A stretch of 64,000 nt of DNA from JAJDAT01 sp964570665. GTDB taxonomy: Bacteria > Nitrospinota > Nitrospinia > Nitrospinales > JAJDAT01. Where the stretch lies: contig CAZMZH010000010.1 in the NCBI GenBank assembly GCA_964570665.1, positions 62,001 to 126,000 on the forward strand, given 5' to 3'. Shown in pieces: positions 9,104 to 18,063 of the stretch. A program made the translations under genes and the position numbers. Below the pieces are notes generated by a model. It was not told where the DNA came from and ran no database searches. It saw only the letters and a list, made by a program, of their open reading frames with translations. Position 1 is the first letter of the stretch; each line of letters opens with the position of its first letter.

Positions 9104-9895
9104 ATGATTTCAATTAGAAAACCCATTAGGTTGGAGATAAGTTGGAAGGTGAGTTCTCATTTACAGTTTTTGAAAGAAAAAGTTTATTCCAAAGCGTTAG
9201 ATTTTTTTTTCCCGCAACCTTGCGCATATTGCGAAGCAAAAAGAGTTTCGGGCGGTCCATTTCTTTGTGCAATGTGTCAAGAAGCTATCCAATTTATTTC
9301 GCCTCCCTATTGTTATTTATGCGGCATTCCCGCTAATCTTTCCTACGAAGACTCTAAAGAAAAATTTCTTTGCGGTCCCTGTCGAACGACGCCGCTTAAC
9401 TTTGATAAAGCGCGATCGTTAGGCCTCCATCAAGGAGTTCTTAGGAAATTGATTCATGAATTGAAGTATGGCATGCGTCCAGGAGTTATGAAGGAAATTG
9501 AACCTTTATTAGAAATATATTTTTCAAATCGAAGATTAAACGAGTTTTGCGTGACTCCAATTCCCCTTCACTTTAAGAAGTTGGAGCAAAGAGAATTTGA
9601 CCAAGCGTATTTAATCGGGGAAAAAATTGCGAAAATTCTTGATCTTACTTTTTTGCCAGAGATTTTGGAGAGGGTTGTCGACACGCAATCTCAGGCGTCT
9701 CTTAAGAAAACGGATCGTCTTAAAAACATTCGCGGAGCTTTTCGTTCCCTAAATGAAGAGAAAATTCAAAATAGAGATATTTTATTAGTAGACGATGTTT
9801 TTACTACGGGGGCTACTTTAAACGAAGGGGCCAAAATCCTTAAGCAGGCTAAGGCTAAACGCGTTTACGCGTTTTCGTTGGCGCGCGCAAATTAA
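9104..9895 (+). CDS. comF: ComF family phosphoribosyltransferase-fold protein
   Basis: ComF-type protein, linked to DNA uptake and its ATP-dependent unwinding in competent bacteria and widely conserved in other bacteria. The 263-residue product has an N-terminal zinc-binding part with cysteine pairs (CAYC ~residue 42, CAMC ~55, CYLC ~69, CGPC ~89) and a C-terminal type I phosphoribosyltransferase domain with the diphosphate-binding loop ILLVDDVFTTGATLNEGAK near residue 225. The long N-terminal lead of about 30 residues suggests the start may be further in, but no stronger ATG with a ribosome-binding site is obvious. The gene is followed by a hairpin terminator shared with convergent nhaD. Confidence 0.88.
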   Translation: MISIRKPIRLEISWKVSSHLQFLKEKVYSKALDFFFPQPCAYCEAKRVSGGPFLCAMCQEAIQFISPPYCYLCGIPANLSYEDSKEKFLCGPCRTTPLNFDKARSLGLHQGVLRKLIHELKYGMRPGVMKEIEPLLEIYFSNRRLNEFCVTPIPLHFKKLEQREFDQAYLIGEKIAKILDLTFLPEILERVVDTQSQASLKKTDRLKNIRGAFRSLNEEKIQNRDILLVDDVFTTGATLNEGAKILKQAKAKRVYAFSLARAN

Positions 9896-9926
9896 AAACG
9901 GCTACCTCCAAAAGAGATAGCCGTTT
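9896..9926. terminator. bidirectional terminator between comF and nhaD
   Basis: AAACGGCTA and TAGCCGTTT form a 9-bp stem with a 13-base loop in the 56-bp gap between the convergent comF and nhaD genes. The flanking A and T runs suit termination from both sides. Confidence 0.7.
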
Positions 9927-9951
9927 GATTTTGATTAAAAACGATTAAAGT

Positions 9952-11274
9952 TTACCTAAGCCCTCCAGTGACAAGCCACCATGTTAAAATACTAGCGGCA
10001 TAACCTAGAGCTATAACAGGAGCCCATTTTAAATGGCTCATGAAAGTGTAATTTTCGCTTTCAACACCCATAACGGCAACTCCGGCAGCCGAACCGATCG
10101 ATAATAAGCTGCCCCCCACCCCACAAGTCAAAGTGATCAATAACCATTGATCCAATGCCATTGCTGGGTCCATTTTTAATACGGCAAACATGATAGGGAT
10201 ATTATCGACAATAGCGGATAAAACACCTACCAATATATTGGAATAGGTTGGTCCCAAGGTTCCATAAAGCCCTTCGCTCACCAACGCTAAATAACCTATA
10301 TATTGCAAGGCGCCCACTGCGGACAGTATGCCGAAGAAAAATAATAGAGTATCAAACTCGACTCTTTCAATTTGTTTGAAGAGATCAAAACGCGGTCCTT
10401 TTCTTCTTTCTTCGGTAAGTCCAAGTTTAACCAAATATTTCATTTCGCCCCATCTATCTAAATAATATCCCTTCACCATCAAAAACCCTAATCCAAACAT
10501 CATGCCTAAAAATGGAGGTAAATGTAAGAATTGATGGAAGGACACGGCAGTTGCGACGGTACAAATACCTAGAGCAATTATTACTTTGGCTCCAGGTTTC
10601 ATAGTCACTTCTTCTTTATCGGAAGTGGGATGTTCGTTGGGAACGAAAAAATACATGATGGTAGCGGGAATCACCCAATTAACGATCGAAGGAATTACTA
10701 AATAAGAAAATTCCATGGTCCCTACTTTTCCAGCGGTCCACACCATTAAGGTAGTGATATCGCCAAAAGGGCTCCATGCGCCGCCAGCGTTTGCCGCAAC
10801 AACAATATTGACAAAGGCGGGCACAATAAATTTTCCGTTACCAGAACTAACCGCTAGAGCGACGGTCGACATGAGCAAGGCGCTGGTTAGGTTGTCTGCT
10901 AATGGAGATAATACGAAAGTGATTCCTCCTGTGGCCCAATAAAGTTGGCGAAACCCAAGTCCTTTATTAAGTAACCAGGATCTTAGACAACGAAAAACAT
11001 TACGTTCTTCCAACGTATTGATATAAGTCATGGCCACTAGTAGAAAGAAAAATAATTCTCCGATTTCAGCAATTAGATGCTTTAGAAAATCGTGAGCGTG
11101 ACTATCATGGCCCATTTCATAAACCCCAATAATGAACCACATGAAACAGCCAATTAGAACTACCGGCTTTGATTTTTTTAAATGAATTTTTTCTTCTAAT
11201 ATGACAAGGGTGTACGCGCCTACAAATGCCAATAGAGAAATATAACCAGCCCAAGTGGTGGTGAGCGATGCCAT
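9952..11274 (-). CDS. nhaD: Na+/H+ antiporter, NhaD family
   Basis: Sodium/proton antiporter of the ion-transporter superfamily that exports Na+ in exchange for protons in the inner membrane. The 440-residue product has about 12 hydrophobic segments. Conserved NhaD-type stretches include VLSPLADNLTSALLMSTVAL (~residue 140), NAGGAWSPFGDITTLMVWTAG (~residue 170) and the C-terminal half-repeat VGVLSAIVDNIPIMFAVLKM (~residue 352) with polar residues inside membrane segments. NhaD is typical of marine and halophilic or alkaliphilic bacteria, which supports a saline habitat. It is monocistronic; a ~390-bp gap separates it from the divergent ispA. Confidence 0.9.
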   Translation of the reverse strand: MASLTTTWAGYISLLAFVGAYTLVILEEKIHLKKSKPVVLIGCFMWFIIGVYEMGHDSHAHDFLKHLIAEIGELFFFLLVAMTYINTLEERNVFRCLRSWLLNKGLGFRQLYWATGGITFVLSPLADNLTSALLMSTVALAVSSGNGKFIVPAFVNIVVAANAGGAWSPFGDITTLMVWTAGKVGTMEFSYLVIPSIVNWVIPATIMYFFVPNEHPTSDKEEVTMKPGAKVIIALGICTVATAVSFHQFLHLPPFLGMMFGLGFLMVKGYYLDRWGEMKYLVKLGLTEERRKGPRFDLFKQIERVEFDTLLFFFGILSAVGALQYIGYLALVSEGLYGTLGPTYSNILVGVLSAIVDNIPIMFAVLKMDPAMALDQWLLITLTCGVGGSLLSIGSAAGVAVMGVESENYTFMSHLKWAPVIALGYAASILTWWLVTGGLR

Positions 11275-11667
11275 ATTAAGGACCTTTCAAAACTGTAAAA
11301 ATTATCGGGAAGTCGAACGTTGAAAATAGGGTCCAACTATAAAACATGATTAACTTTAATAGTAATTAGATTTCATTGTGTTGTATAGGCCATATGCTAA
11401 TCCATAATTGGCTAAAATACAATGACTTATTATAGTCATAAGATATTTATTGTTGTTTATGAATGCGATTTTATAAATTACTCTTTAATAAACAAAGAAT
11501 GCCAGTTATTTATCCCAAAATCATTCAATAAAGGCGGCTTAGCCTTCCAAAAGCGGTACCCGGAATAAAGTTGACTGTTCATCAAATTGTGATACCATTC
11601 GAATGTTGATATTTGGTATTGATTTATCAGGTTTTATTTTAATCGGCTTAATTAGATCGAATAAATT
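11275..11667. other. intergenic region, nhaD-ispA divergent promoters
   Basis: A 393-bp AT-rich spacer between divergent nhaD and ispA. I see no gene in it. A sigma-70-like promoter for ispA is at its right end. The rest holds only short palindromic AT stretches (for example around 11419-11443) that I cannot assign. Confidence 0.5.
11571..11598 (+). promoter_or_regulatory. sigma-70-like extended -10 promoter for ispA
   Basis: TTGACT (11571-11576), a 16-bp spacer, then TACCAT (11593-11598) preceded by TG one base upstream, an extended -10 arrangement. It faces the ispA-dxs-hisB-hisH operon, about 70 bp before the ispA start. Confidence 0.45.
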
Positions 11668-12558
11668 TTGACCATAGAAAACTTTCTTTCTAGCGGCAAA
11701 CAATTTGTCGACGAAGGCTTAAACCGATTATTGCCAAAGGAAGGAACGTATCCTGAAAGCATTCACCAGTCGATGCGTTATAGCGTACTTGCTGGCGGTA
11801 AAAGGTTACGTCCATTGCTTGTTATTGCGGCTGCAGAAGCTGTTGGAGGAAGCAGAGAAGAGGTTCTTCCCTTTGCCGTCGCTGCGGAGTTAATTCATAC
11901 CTACACGCTTATTCATGACGACCTTCCCGCGTTAGACGATGATAACCTGCGGCGGGGTAAACCGACGAACCACAAAGTTTTTGGCGAAGCCATTGCGATA
12001 CTTGCTGGCGACGCGCTTCTGACTTATGCATTCTCGATCATGACGAATGCGGCTTTGATGGAATCAATACCGGAGAAAAACGTTTTAAAAGCTGCCAACG
12101 AAATGGCAAAAGCCATGGGGTCCATGGGAGTTATCGGAGGTCAAGTAGTCGATATTGAATCCGAAGGGTCTCCAGTCGATGCCGAGACATTGGAATACAT
12201 TCATATATACAAGACAGGATTTTTAATTCGAGCTTGCATTCAATGCGGCGCCGTTTTAAGCCAAGCCGCTTCCGCCCAGCTCAATGCATTATCCCGTTAT
12301 GGAGCTCATATAGGACTTGCCTTTCAAATTATTGACGATATCCTTGATATTACCAGCGAAAAAGATGTTTTGGGAAAGGATGTCGGAAGCGATTTAGAAA
12401 GAGAAAAAGCTACATATCCCGCTTTGTTTGGGTTGGAAGAATCAAAGAAAAAAGCGGAGTGGCTAGTAGATGAAGCTATTGCCAGTTTAGACCAATTTGA
12501 CGAGCGAGCTGAGCCTCTTCGAGGCATTGCCCGGTTTTTTGTAGAGCGAACCTTTTAA
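11668..12558 (+). CDS. ispA: polyprenyl (farnesyl/geranylgeranyl) diphosphate synthase
   Basis: Trans-prenyltransferase that condenses isopentenyl diphosphate with allylic diphosphates to give C15 or C20 chains for quinone, lipid carrier and other isoprenoids. The 296-residue protein has the first Asp-rich motif DDLPALDDDNLRRG (~residues 85-98) with the two-residue insertion typical of bacterial short-chain enzymes, and the second motif IIDDILDIT (~residue 221). The start is a TTG (TTGACCATAGAA); no in-frame ATG lies nearby upstream. dxs starts 13 bp downstream, so precursor formation and chain elongation are co-expressed. Product chain length cannot be settled from sequence alone. Confidence 0.93.
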   Translation: MTIENFLSSGKQFVDEGLNRLLPKEGTYPESIHQSMRYSVLAGGKRLRPLLVIAAAEAVGGSREEVLPFAVAAELIHTYTLIHDDLPALDDDNLRRGKPTNHKVFGEAIAILAGDALLTYAFSIMTNAALMESIPEKNVLKAANEMAKAMGSMGVIGGQVVDIESEGSPVDAETLEYIHIYKTGFLIRACIQCGAVLSQAASAQLNALSRYGAHIGLAFQIIDDILDITSEKDVLGKDVGSDLEREKATYPALFGLEESKKKAEWLVDEAIASLDQFDERAEPLRGIARFFVERTF

Positions 12559-12571
12559 TTTTAAGATTGCC

Positions 12572-14590
12572 ATGACCAATTTCCTAGATAACGTCAACAG
12601 CCCCAGCGATTTGAAAAAAATTAAAAGGGAAGATTTGCCCTCAGTCGCAGAGGAAATTCGTGAATTGCTGTTGCAAACGATTTCTAAAACGGGAGGACAT
12701 TTGGCGTCGAATATGGGTGTGGTTGAGCTAACGATGGCTATGCACTATGTTTTTGACAATCCTACCGATAAGTTTGTATGGGATGTTGGGCATCAGTCTT
12801 ATGTTCATAAATTATTGACGGGACGCAAAGATAGATTTGATTCTATACGACAATACGAAGGGCTGAGCGGTTTTACGCGAAGAGAAGAAAGCGAAAATGA
12901 TCATTGGAACTGCGGTCATGGCGGCACTTCCATCTCGGCCGCGCTGGCGTTTGCAATGGCTCGCGATTTAAAAAAAGAGAAGAATAAAGTGCTAGCCGTA
13001 ATTGGCGACGGTTCTCTTACTGCCGGTATGGCCTTAGAAGGTTTGAATCACACCGGTCATGTCCAAAACGACATGATTGTCGTTCTGAATGATAATGAAA
13101 TGGCTATTGCTCCTAATGTTGGAGGAATGTCGGCTCATTTAAGTCAGATCATGACGGGGCAGGTTATGACCAAAATTAAACGGCAAGTGGATGAGATGCT
13201 ACTTTCAATTCCTGGGATTGGAAAAGATATCTCTCATTACGCTCACAGATTAGACGAAGCGATAAAGGGAGTTTTTATTCCAGGACGTTTATTCGAAGAT
13301 CTTGGGTTTCGTTATATTGGACCAGTTGAAGGGCATAATGTCGACGCTTTAATTGAAACGTTTGATTCCATTAAAGATTTAAAAGGTCCAACTTTGGTCC
13401 ATGTTATTACCCAGAAAGGTAAAGGCTATAAAGTTGCCGAAGAAAACGCCTATGTTTGGCATGGAGCAAAACCGTTTGATATTGAAACGGGAGAATTTCA
13501 TAAAAAACTGGCAAACCCAGCTTACACCGCTATTTTTTCCGATGCCATGATAGAGCTTGCGAAAGAAGACGAAAAAATTATTGGTATTACAGCCGCTATG
13601 CCGGATGGAACTGGAATAAACAAGTTTGAAAAAGAGTTTCCAGATAGGACTGTCGATGTTGGAATGGCGGAACAACATGGCGTCGGTTTAGCGGGCGCTT
13701 TAGCAATCGAAGGATTTCGTCCAGTCGCGGCAATTTACTCAACATTCCTTCAACGCGCTTACGATCAAGTGGTCCACGACATTTGTTTGATGAACTTGCC
13801 AATCACGTTTGCGATGGATAGAGCGGGGATAGTTGGCGAAGATGGTCCCACTCATCAAGGTTTGTATGACATTGCGTATTTAAGGACATTGCCTAATATG
13901 GTGGTAATGGCTCCTAAAGACGAAAATGAATTAAAGAATATGTTGAAGACGGCAGTTTATCACGAAGGTCCTGCCGCTGTTCGCTATCCAAGAGGATCGG
14001 GTTTAGGCGTAGAAATTGATAAGGAAATGACATCCCTGGAAATAGGAAAAGCCGAATTGTTGCGAGATGGAAAAGACGTTGCCATTTTTGCTTATGGTCA
14101 TATGGTGGAAGCTAGTTTAGAGGCCGCTGGCAATTTAGAGAAAGAGGGATTGAGCGTTGCGGTTATAAACGCGCGTTTTGCTAAACCGATCGATAACGAG
14201 ATGGTGTTGAAATACGCACAGTCCGTGGGTCAAATTGTTACGGTAGAAGAACACTCCCTTGATGGAGGATTTGGCAGCGCGGTATTAGAAGCTTTAGAAG
14301 AATTAGATATCTTATCAAATGTTAGGGTAAAGAGAATTGGCGTTCCAGATATCGTTGTCCAGCATGGAGCTCCAAAAATCATTCGTAAAAATCTAAAGTT
14401 AGACACAGAAGGAATTACCGAAACCGTTTTAGAATTTGTTGAAAAGGGTAAATCTGCCCAAGCCCAACCAAAAAATGGGAAGAAGGATTTTAGCGGTAAC
14501 GGTAAAAAGGGACACTCTAACAATGGTAAGGTTGAGTCCCAAAATGGTAAAAAGAGTCCACTGAAGGCAAAGCAAATAGTCAATGGGTAG
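12572..14590 (+). CDS. dxs: 1-deoxy-D-xylulose-5-phosphate synthase
   Basis: Thiamine-diphosphate enzyme that joins pyruvate and glyceraldehyde-3-phosphate, the entry step of the MEP isoprenoid pathway. The TPP motif GDGSLTAGMALEGLN is at ~residue 147, preceded by GHQSYVHKLLTGR (~residue 72), and the transketolase pyrimidine domain shows DRAGIVGEDGPTHQG (~residue 412). The catalytic body ends near residue 620. Residues ~627-672 form an added tail rich in Gly, Asn and Lys with repeated NGKK units (QPKNGKK, SGNGKKG, NNGK, QNGKK) that is not part of the family. The tail-encoding DNA runs 8 bp into hisB, so the two genes overlap. Confidence 0.95.
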   Translation: MTNFLDNVNSPSDLKKIKREDLPSVAEEIRELLLQTISKTGGHLASNMGVVELTMAMHYVFDNPTDKFVWDVGHQSYVHKLLTGRKDRFDSIRQYEGLSGFTRREESENDHWNCGHGGTSISAALAFAMARDLKKEKNKVLAVIGDGSLTAGMALEGLNHTGHVQNDMIVVLNDNEMAIAPNVGGMSAHLSQIMTGQVMTKIKRQVDEMLLSIPGIGKDISHYAHRLDEAIKGVFIPGRLFEDLGFRYIGPVEGHNVDALIETFDSIKDLKGPTLVHVITQKGKGYKVAEENAYVWHGAKPFDIETGEFHKKLANPAYTAIFSDAMIELAKEDEKIIGITAAMPDGTGINKFEKEFPDRTVDVGMAEQHGVGLAGALAIEGFRPVAAIYSTFLQRAYDQVVHDICLMNLPITFAMDRAGIVGEDGPTHQGLYDIAYLRTLPNMVVMAPKDENELKNMLKTAVYHEGPAAVRYPRGSGLGVEIDKEMTSLEIGKAELLRDGKDVAIFAYGHMVEASLEAAGNLEKEGLSVAVINARFAKPIDNEMVLKYAQSVGQIVTVEEHSLDGGFGSAVLEALEELDILSNVRVKRIGVPDIVVQHGAPKIIRKNLKLDTEGITETVLEFVEKGKSAQAQPKNGKKDFSGNGKKGHSNNGKVESQNGKKSPLKAKQIVNG

Positions 14591-15170
14591 AACTGCCGAA
14601 GTAGAACGTTCTACCGGGGAAACGGAGATCAAAATTTCCGTCGATTTGGACGGAACGGGCCGCTCTGAGATTGACACCCCCATTCCTTTCCTATCCCACA
14701 TGCTCGATCAAGTATCCCGACATGGATATTTTGACCTGAAAGTTCAAGCCAAAGGGGATACCGAAATTGATGGCCACCACACTGTGGAAGACGTTGGTAT
14801 TACTTTAGGTTTGGCTTTCCAAAAAGCATTAGGCGATAAAAAAGGCATCAAGCGTTTTTCCGATATTCGAGTTCCTTTGAACGAAGCTCTGGCGGAATGT
14901 GTCGTCGATATCAGCGGACGCGCTTTTTTTGTTTTTAACGCGAAGTTGCCAAAAACAAAAATTGGAGATTTTGACGTCGAGTTGGTCGCCGAATTTTTCC
15001 AAGCGTTTTCGGCAAATAGCGGGACCACTCTCCATATCGGTTGTCCATATTATCAGAATCTGCATCATGCAGTTGAAGCGATGTTCAAGGCTTTTGCTCG
15101 CGCCCTCGATTCTGCGGTAAAGATCGATTCCAGATCCGATAGAGTGCCTTCGACAAAGGGAACGTTGTAG
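14583..15170 (+). CDS. hisB: imidazoleglycerol-phosphate dehydratase
   Basis: Dehydrates imidazole-glycerol phosphate in histidine biosynthesis. The 195-residue product is the monofunctional dehydratase without the N-terminal phosphatase of enteric HisB. The manganese-binding histidine clusters are visible: HHTVEDVGI (~residue 63) and CPYYQNLHHAVEAMFKAFA (~residue 157), plus FLSHMLDQVSRHG (~residue 36). The ATG overlaps the end of dxs by 8 bp and hisH follows immediately, so translation is likely coupled through all three genes. Confidence 0.96.
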   Translation: MGRTAEVERSTGETEIKISVDLDGTGRSEIDTPIPFLSHMLDQVSRHGYFDLKVQAKGDTEIDGHHTVEDVGITLGLAFQKALGDKKGIKRFSDIRVPLNEALAECVVDISGRAFFVFNAKLPKTKIGDFDVELVAEFFQAFSANSGTTLHIGCPYYQNLHHAVEAMFKAFARALDSAVKIDSRSDRVPSTKGTL

Positions 15171-15791
15171 GTGATTGCGGTTGTCGATTATGGAATGGGC
15201 AACCTTCGTTCTGTCGAAAACGGATTGAAGACCGTTGGAGCCGAAGGCAAAGCCACCAGTAACCCCAAAGATATCTTAGACGCAAAAGCGGTTATTTTAC
15301 CTGGAGTTGGCGCATTTAAAGATTGCATGGCCAACCTCGAAAAATTTAATTTAATCGATTGCGTTCAAAAGGCCGCGCAAAGCGGGAAACCGTTTTTGGG
15401 CATATGTTTGGGGTTGCAATTGCTTTTTTCTGAAAGCGTAGAATTTGGCTCGCATGCCGGGTTGAATCTCATTCCAGGCAAAGTTAAAAAATTTCAGTTT
15501 CCAGAAGAGAATCGCGAACTGAAGATTCCTCACATGGGATGGAATCGCGTCAAACTTCAAACTGAATCCTCCCTTTTTGATGGCGTTCCGGATAATTCAT
15601 ACTTTTATTTCGTTCATTCCTATTTTGTTGTCCCGGACGATCAAAGCGTCGTTGCGGCTACGGCAGATTATGGCGGAGATTTTGTCTGTGGAATTCGCAA
15701 AGACAACATGTACGCTTTTCAATTTCATCCAGAAAAAAGTCAAAAGCTAGGTCTTACGCTCCTGAAAAATTTTTCCGACCTTGCGCATTAA
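15171..15791 (+). CDS. hisH: imidazole glycerol phosphate synthase glutaminase subunit
   Basis: Class I glutamine amidotransferase that feeds ammonia to HisF. The 206-residue protein has the nucleophile elbow PFLGICLGLQLLF (~residue 77, catalytic Cys) and the His-Glu pair FQFHPEKSQ (~residue 184). The start is a GTG directly abutting the hisB stop codon. Its partner HisF is not next to it but in a separate leftward hisA-hisF pair at 33.1-34.7 kb, so the two subunits of one enzyme are made from two loci in this window. Confidence 0.95.
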   Translation: MIAVVDYGMGNLRSVENGLKTVGAEGKATSNPKDILDAKAVILPGVGAFKDCMANLEKFNLIDCVQKAAQSGKPFLGICLGLQLLFSESVEFGSHAGLNLIPGKVKKFQFPEENRELKIPHMGWNRVKLQTESSLFDGVPDNSYFYFVHSYFVVPDDQSVVAATADYGGDFVCGIRKDNMYAFQFHPEKSQKLGLTLLKNFSDLAH

Positions 15792-15859
15792 AATTAAATA
15801 TTAAATTTTTTTATTATTCCTGTAAGTGCGCCAGATTTCGAACCATTTCAGGTTAAATT

Positions 15860-16753
15860 ATGAGCGAAACTAGGGCAAACTATTTAAAAGGAATTTCCTT
15901 TGGAATGGTCACCTGCCTACTCTGGGGAGTTTTACCAGTTTTACTCAAAATTGCTCTGGAAGATTTTTCCAGCCCTACCATCGTTTGGTTTCGCTTCGCC
16001 TTTGCATTTTTTGTTTTGTTTGCTTACCTAACCTGGAGAAATAAAAAGCCGTTAACCATAATTGCTCGTCCTCCTACGTTGGGTTTGTTAGCCGGAATAT
16101 GCCTTGCCGCTAATTATTACTATTTCATGATAGGGTTGGATTTAAGCGGTCCTTCCAACACTGCTATTGTTATTCAGGTTGCTCCCTTATTAGTAGTTAT
16201 TGCAGGAACCGTTTTATTCAAAGAGCGTTTTGATAAAGGAAAATGGTTTGGGCTTGCCTTGGCGATAATGGGGTTTATCGCGTTTTATTTTGATCAAAGC
16301 AGCCATTCTGCAAATCCAGATCAGTATTTTACCGCTAACGGGAATATAGTTGTTTCCGCAATTGTTTGGGCTATTTATGCAGTTTCTGTGAAACGGTTAA
16401 CTGGAAAATACGAAGCCCAAAGTTTAAACTTTTTGGTTTATGGGCTCGCGGCGCTTATTTTGATGCCCGGAACGCAATGGGTGGAACTGATAAAAGCGGA
16501 TGGATTAGGTTGGCTTCTTCTCGTTTCATTAGGGCTCAACACAGTTTTGGCCTATGGTAGTTTATTGGAGTCTTTAAAATATATTCCTCTTAGTCACATC
16601 AGTATGATTACAGCGCTCAATCCCTTTGTTACGATGACGACCATGGCGATTGTAAGTTGGCTTGGTTATACAGAACCAGAGAAAATTACAGCCATAGGAT
16701 ATGCGGGCGCGACGCTTGCTATATCAGGCGTCGCTTTGGTTGTCGGCAAATAA
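15860..16753 (+). CDS. EamA/DMT superfamily transporter
   Basis: Drug/metabolite transporter-like integral membrane protein with ten predicted hydrophobic segments in two homologous halves of five (297 residues). The family features are the YYFMIGLDLSGPSNTAIVIQ segment near residue 88 and the matching second-half segment LKYIPLSHISMITALNPFVT near residue 238. Substrate unknown; relatives export amino acids and other small metabolites. It lies 68 bp after hisH and could be read from the same promoter, but an intervening AT-rich gap leaves this open. Confidence 0.85.
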   Translation: MSETRANYLKGISFGMVTCLLWGVLPVLLKIALEDFSSPTIVWFRFAFAFFVLFAYLTWRNKKPLTIIARPPTLGLLAGICLAANYYYFMIGLDLSGPSNTAIVIQVAPLLVVIAGTVLFKERFDKGKWFGLALAIMGFIAFYFDQSSHSANPDQYFTANGNIVVSAIVWAIYAVSVKRLTGKYEAQSLNFLVYGLAALILMPGTQWVELIKADGLGWLLLVSLGLNTVLAYGSLLESLKYIPLSHISMITALNPFVTMTTMAIVSWLGYTEPEKITAIGYAGATLAISGVALVVGK

Positions 16754-17248
16754 AAAATCTATTTTAATTAGCTTTTAAACCAGTAACCACTCCAGTTGCA
16801 ATAGCCTCACCCTCTGATTCATCGAATGTTCCCCAAGGATGTTAAATAAGACGCCATGTTTGCTGGTAGGTGGTATAAAGAGCGCTTTTTAGGAGAGGCT
16901 CCAATCCGCAAAGAACATTTAATAAGCGCTCCGACCCTTTAAGTGAAAGCTTCAAATTGTTTGAAATATCCTCTGTTAAGGCAGGATTTCCCTCCAGATA
17001 ATTACAAACCGTGTGATGATTTGCCGTTATAACGATGATTGCTTTTTGGTATCCATGTAATAAGTCATTGATATATTTCCCTGTTTCCATTTTTTTTCTT
17101 ATCAGGGGTTGAAAGTTAAATAAATGCGCCCATATTGTAACAAGTAGGAAAAATCCTAGTTTTGAAAAAAGTTTTTTGTTTCGGAGATAAAAAATAAGAA
17201 AAAGAAATTTTTAAAAAGATAGAGAATTAAAAAGCCAAAGAGGTCCCC
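16754..17248. other. low-information gap around the 82-codon frame
   Basis: About 500 bp between the EamA and TlpA-like genes. Apart from the weak 82-codon frame on the minus strand I see only AT-rich sequence, with a poly-A/T-rich segment at 17090-17240 that may contain the promoter of the TlpA-like gene. Confidence 0.35.
16842..17090 (-). CDS. hypothetical protein, 82 residues
   Basis: No family recognised. The predicted product is a soluble, mostly helical 82-residue protein (repeated Leu-rich stretches in residues 40-75). The upstream sequence has only an A-rich tract before the ATG and no clear Shine-Dalgarno site. It lies alone in a ~500-bp gap between two rightward genes, so both expression and coding status are uncertain. 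Confidence 0.35.
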   Translation of the reverse strand: METGKYINDLLHGYQKAIIVITANHHTVCNYLEGNPALTEDISNNLKLSLKGSERLLNVLCGLEPLLKSALYTTYQQTWRLI

Positions 17249-17803
17249 ATGGGGATAAATCGAGTGGTATTAAGATTGGTTTTTTGGATCGTCGTTAGTT
17301 TCTTAGGATTTCAGGGAGTTGTTTGGGCATCTTCAGATATCGAAGATGAGCGAGTTCTATTAGTCGCTTTTAAAGCCCCAGAATTTGACGGACAGAAAAA
17401 TTGGATCAATTCCCCCGGGTTTAAATCCATGGAAGAATTACGTGGAAAAGTGGTCCTAATAAACTTATGGACCTCTTCTTGCGCTTCTTGTGTTCAGGCT
17501 TTTTCCTTTGTTCAAGGTTGGCATGAAACTTATAAGGAAAAAGGATTGGCTGTCATTGGCATTCATCCGCCAGAATATGGCGCCGCAAGAAACATGGAAG
17601 ATTTAGCTTGGACTGCGAAGAAAAGAGGATTGACGTTTCCAATCGTTCAAGACAATGGGTTCAAGCTTTGGAGAAAATATGGCAACCGAATCTGGCCCGC
17701 CGTGTTTTTAATCGATAAAACAGGAAATGTTCGCTATTCCCACTTAGGCAAAGGCAATTACCAAAAGACCGAAACGGAAATTGTCAAACTACTCAGCGAA
17801 TAA
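17249..17803 (+). CDS. TlpA/redoxin-like thiol-disulfide protein
   Basis: Exported thioredoxin-fold protein. The 184-residue product has an N-terminal signal sequence (residues ~1-27, hydrophobic FWIVVSFLGFQGVVWA then a cleavage-like site). Its thioredoxin domain has VVLINLWTSSCASCVQAF with the active-site CASC at ~residues 77-80, and a cis-proline region IWPAVFLIDK at ~residue 150. The WxxxWCxxC-type context and the length resemble TlpA-like proteins and the C-terminal domain of DipZ, which reduce or shuffle periplasmic thiols. The ATG is preceded by AAAGAGG. A strong hairpin follows the stop, so it is probably a single-gene transcript. Confidence 0.8.
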   Translation: MGINRVVLRLVFWIVVSFLGFQGVVWASSDIEDERVLLVAFKAPEFDGQKNWINSPGFKSMEELRGKVVLINLWTSSCASCVQAFSFVQGWHETYKEKGLAVIGIHPPEYGAARNMEDLAWTAKKRGLTFPIVQDNGFKLWRKYGNRIWPAVFLIDKTGNVRYSHLGKGNYQKTETEIVKLLSE

Positions 17804-17814
17804 AATATATAACT

Positions 17815-17841
17815 GTCGCCCTTAGGTTTTCGAAGGGCGAC
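17815..17841 (+). terminator. hairpin terminator after the TlpA-like gene
   Basis: GTCGCCCTT and AAGGGCGAC form a perfect 9-bp stem with a 9-base loop, 12 bp after the stop codon. The downstream T-rich stretch is interrupted (CGCCTTTCTTT). Confidence 0.65.
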
Positions 17842-17974
17842 CGCCTTTCTTTAAATTGCCAGGCTATTTATACGTCATCTTTAAGGAGCCTCTTTAAGGC
17901 TCTGAAGGAAATATCTAAACTTAAAAATTGTCACTCTAAGCCCGCCCTGTTGGATGATCGAGGAATAAAAGTTA

Positions 17975-18036
17975 TAAAGTCCCCTCTGCGCGTCATCCTG
18001 AAGCGATACGAAGTATCGGTGAAGGATCTCGCCTCG
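17975..18036. repeat. dispersed GTCATCC...GGATCT repeat, copy near 18 kb
   Basis: Contains GCGCGTCATCCTGAAGCG...GGTGAAGGATCTCGCC, with an inner palindrome ATACGAAGTAT. The same family occurs repeatedly in gaps at 46.9, 48.1, 48.2, 49.95, 59.1 and 62.2-62.6 kb. It is non-coding and has a palindromic core. Confidence 0.65.
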
Positions 18037-18063
18037 AACTCTTCTGTGTATTTCTGTAGCTAA

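Noticed and set aside
17881..17915. Third MITE copy near 17.9 kb
   Set aside because: Only a short AGGAGCCTCTTTAAGG similarity; neither the centre nor both ends are present.
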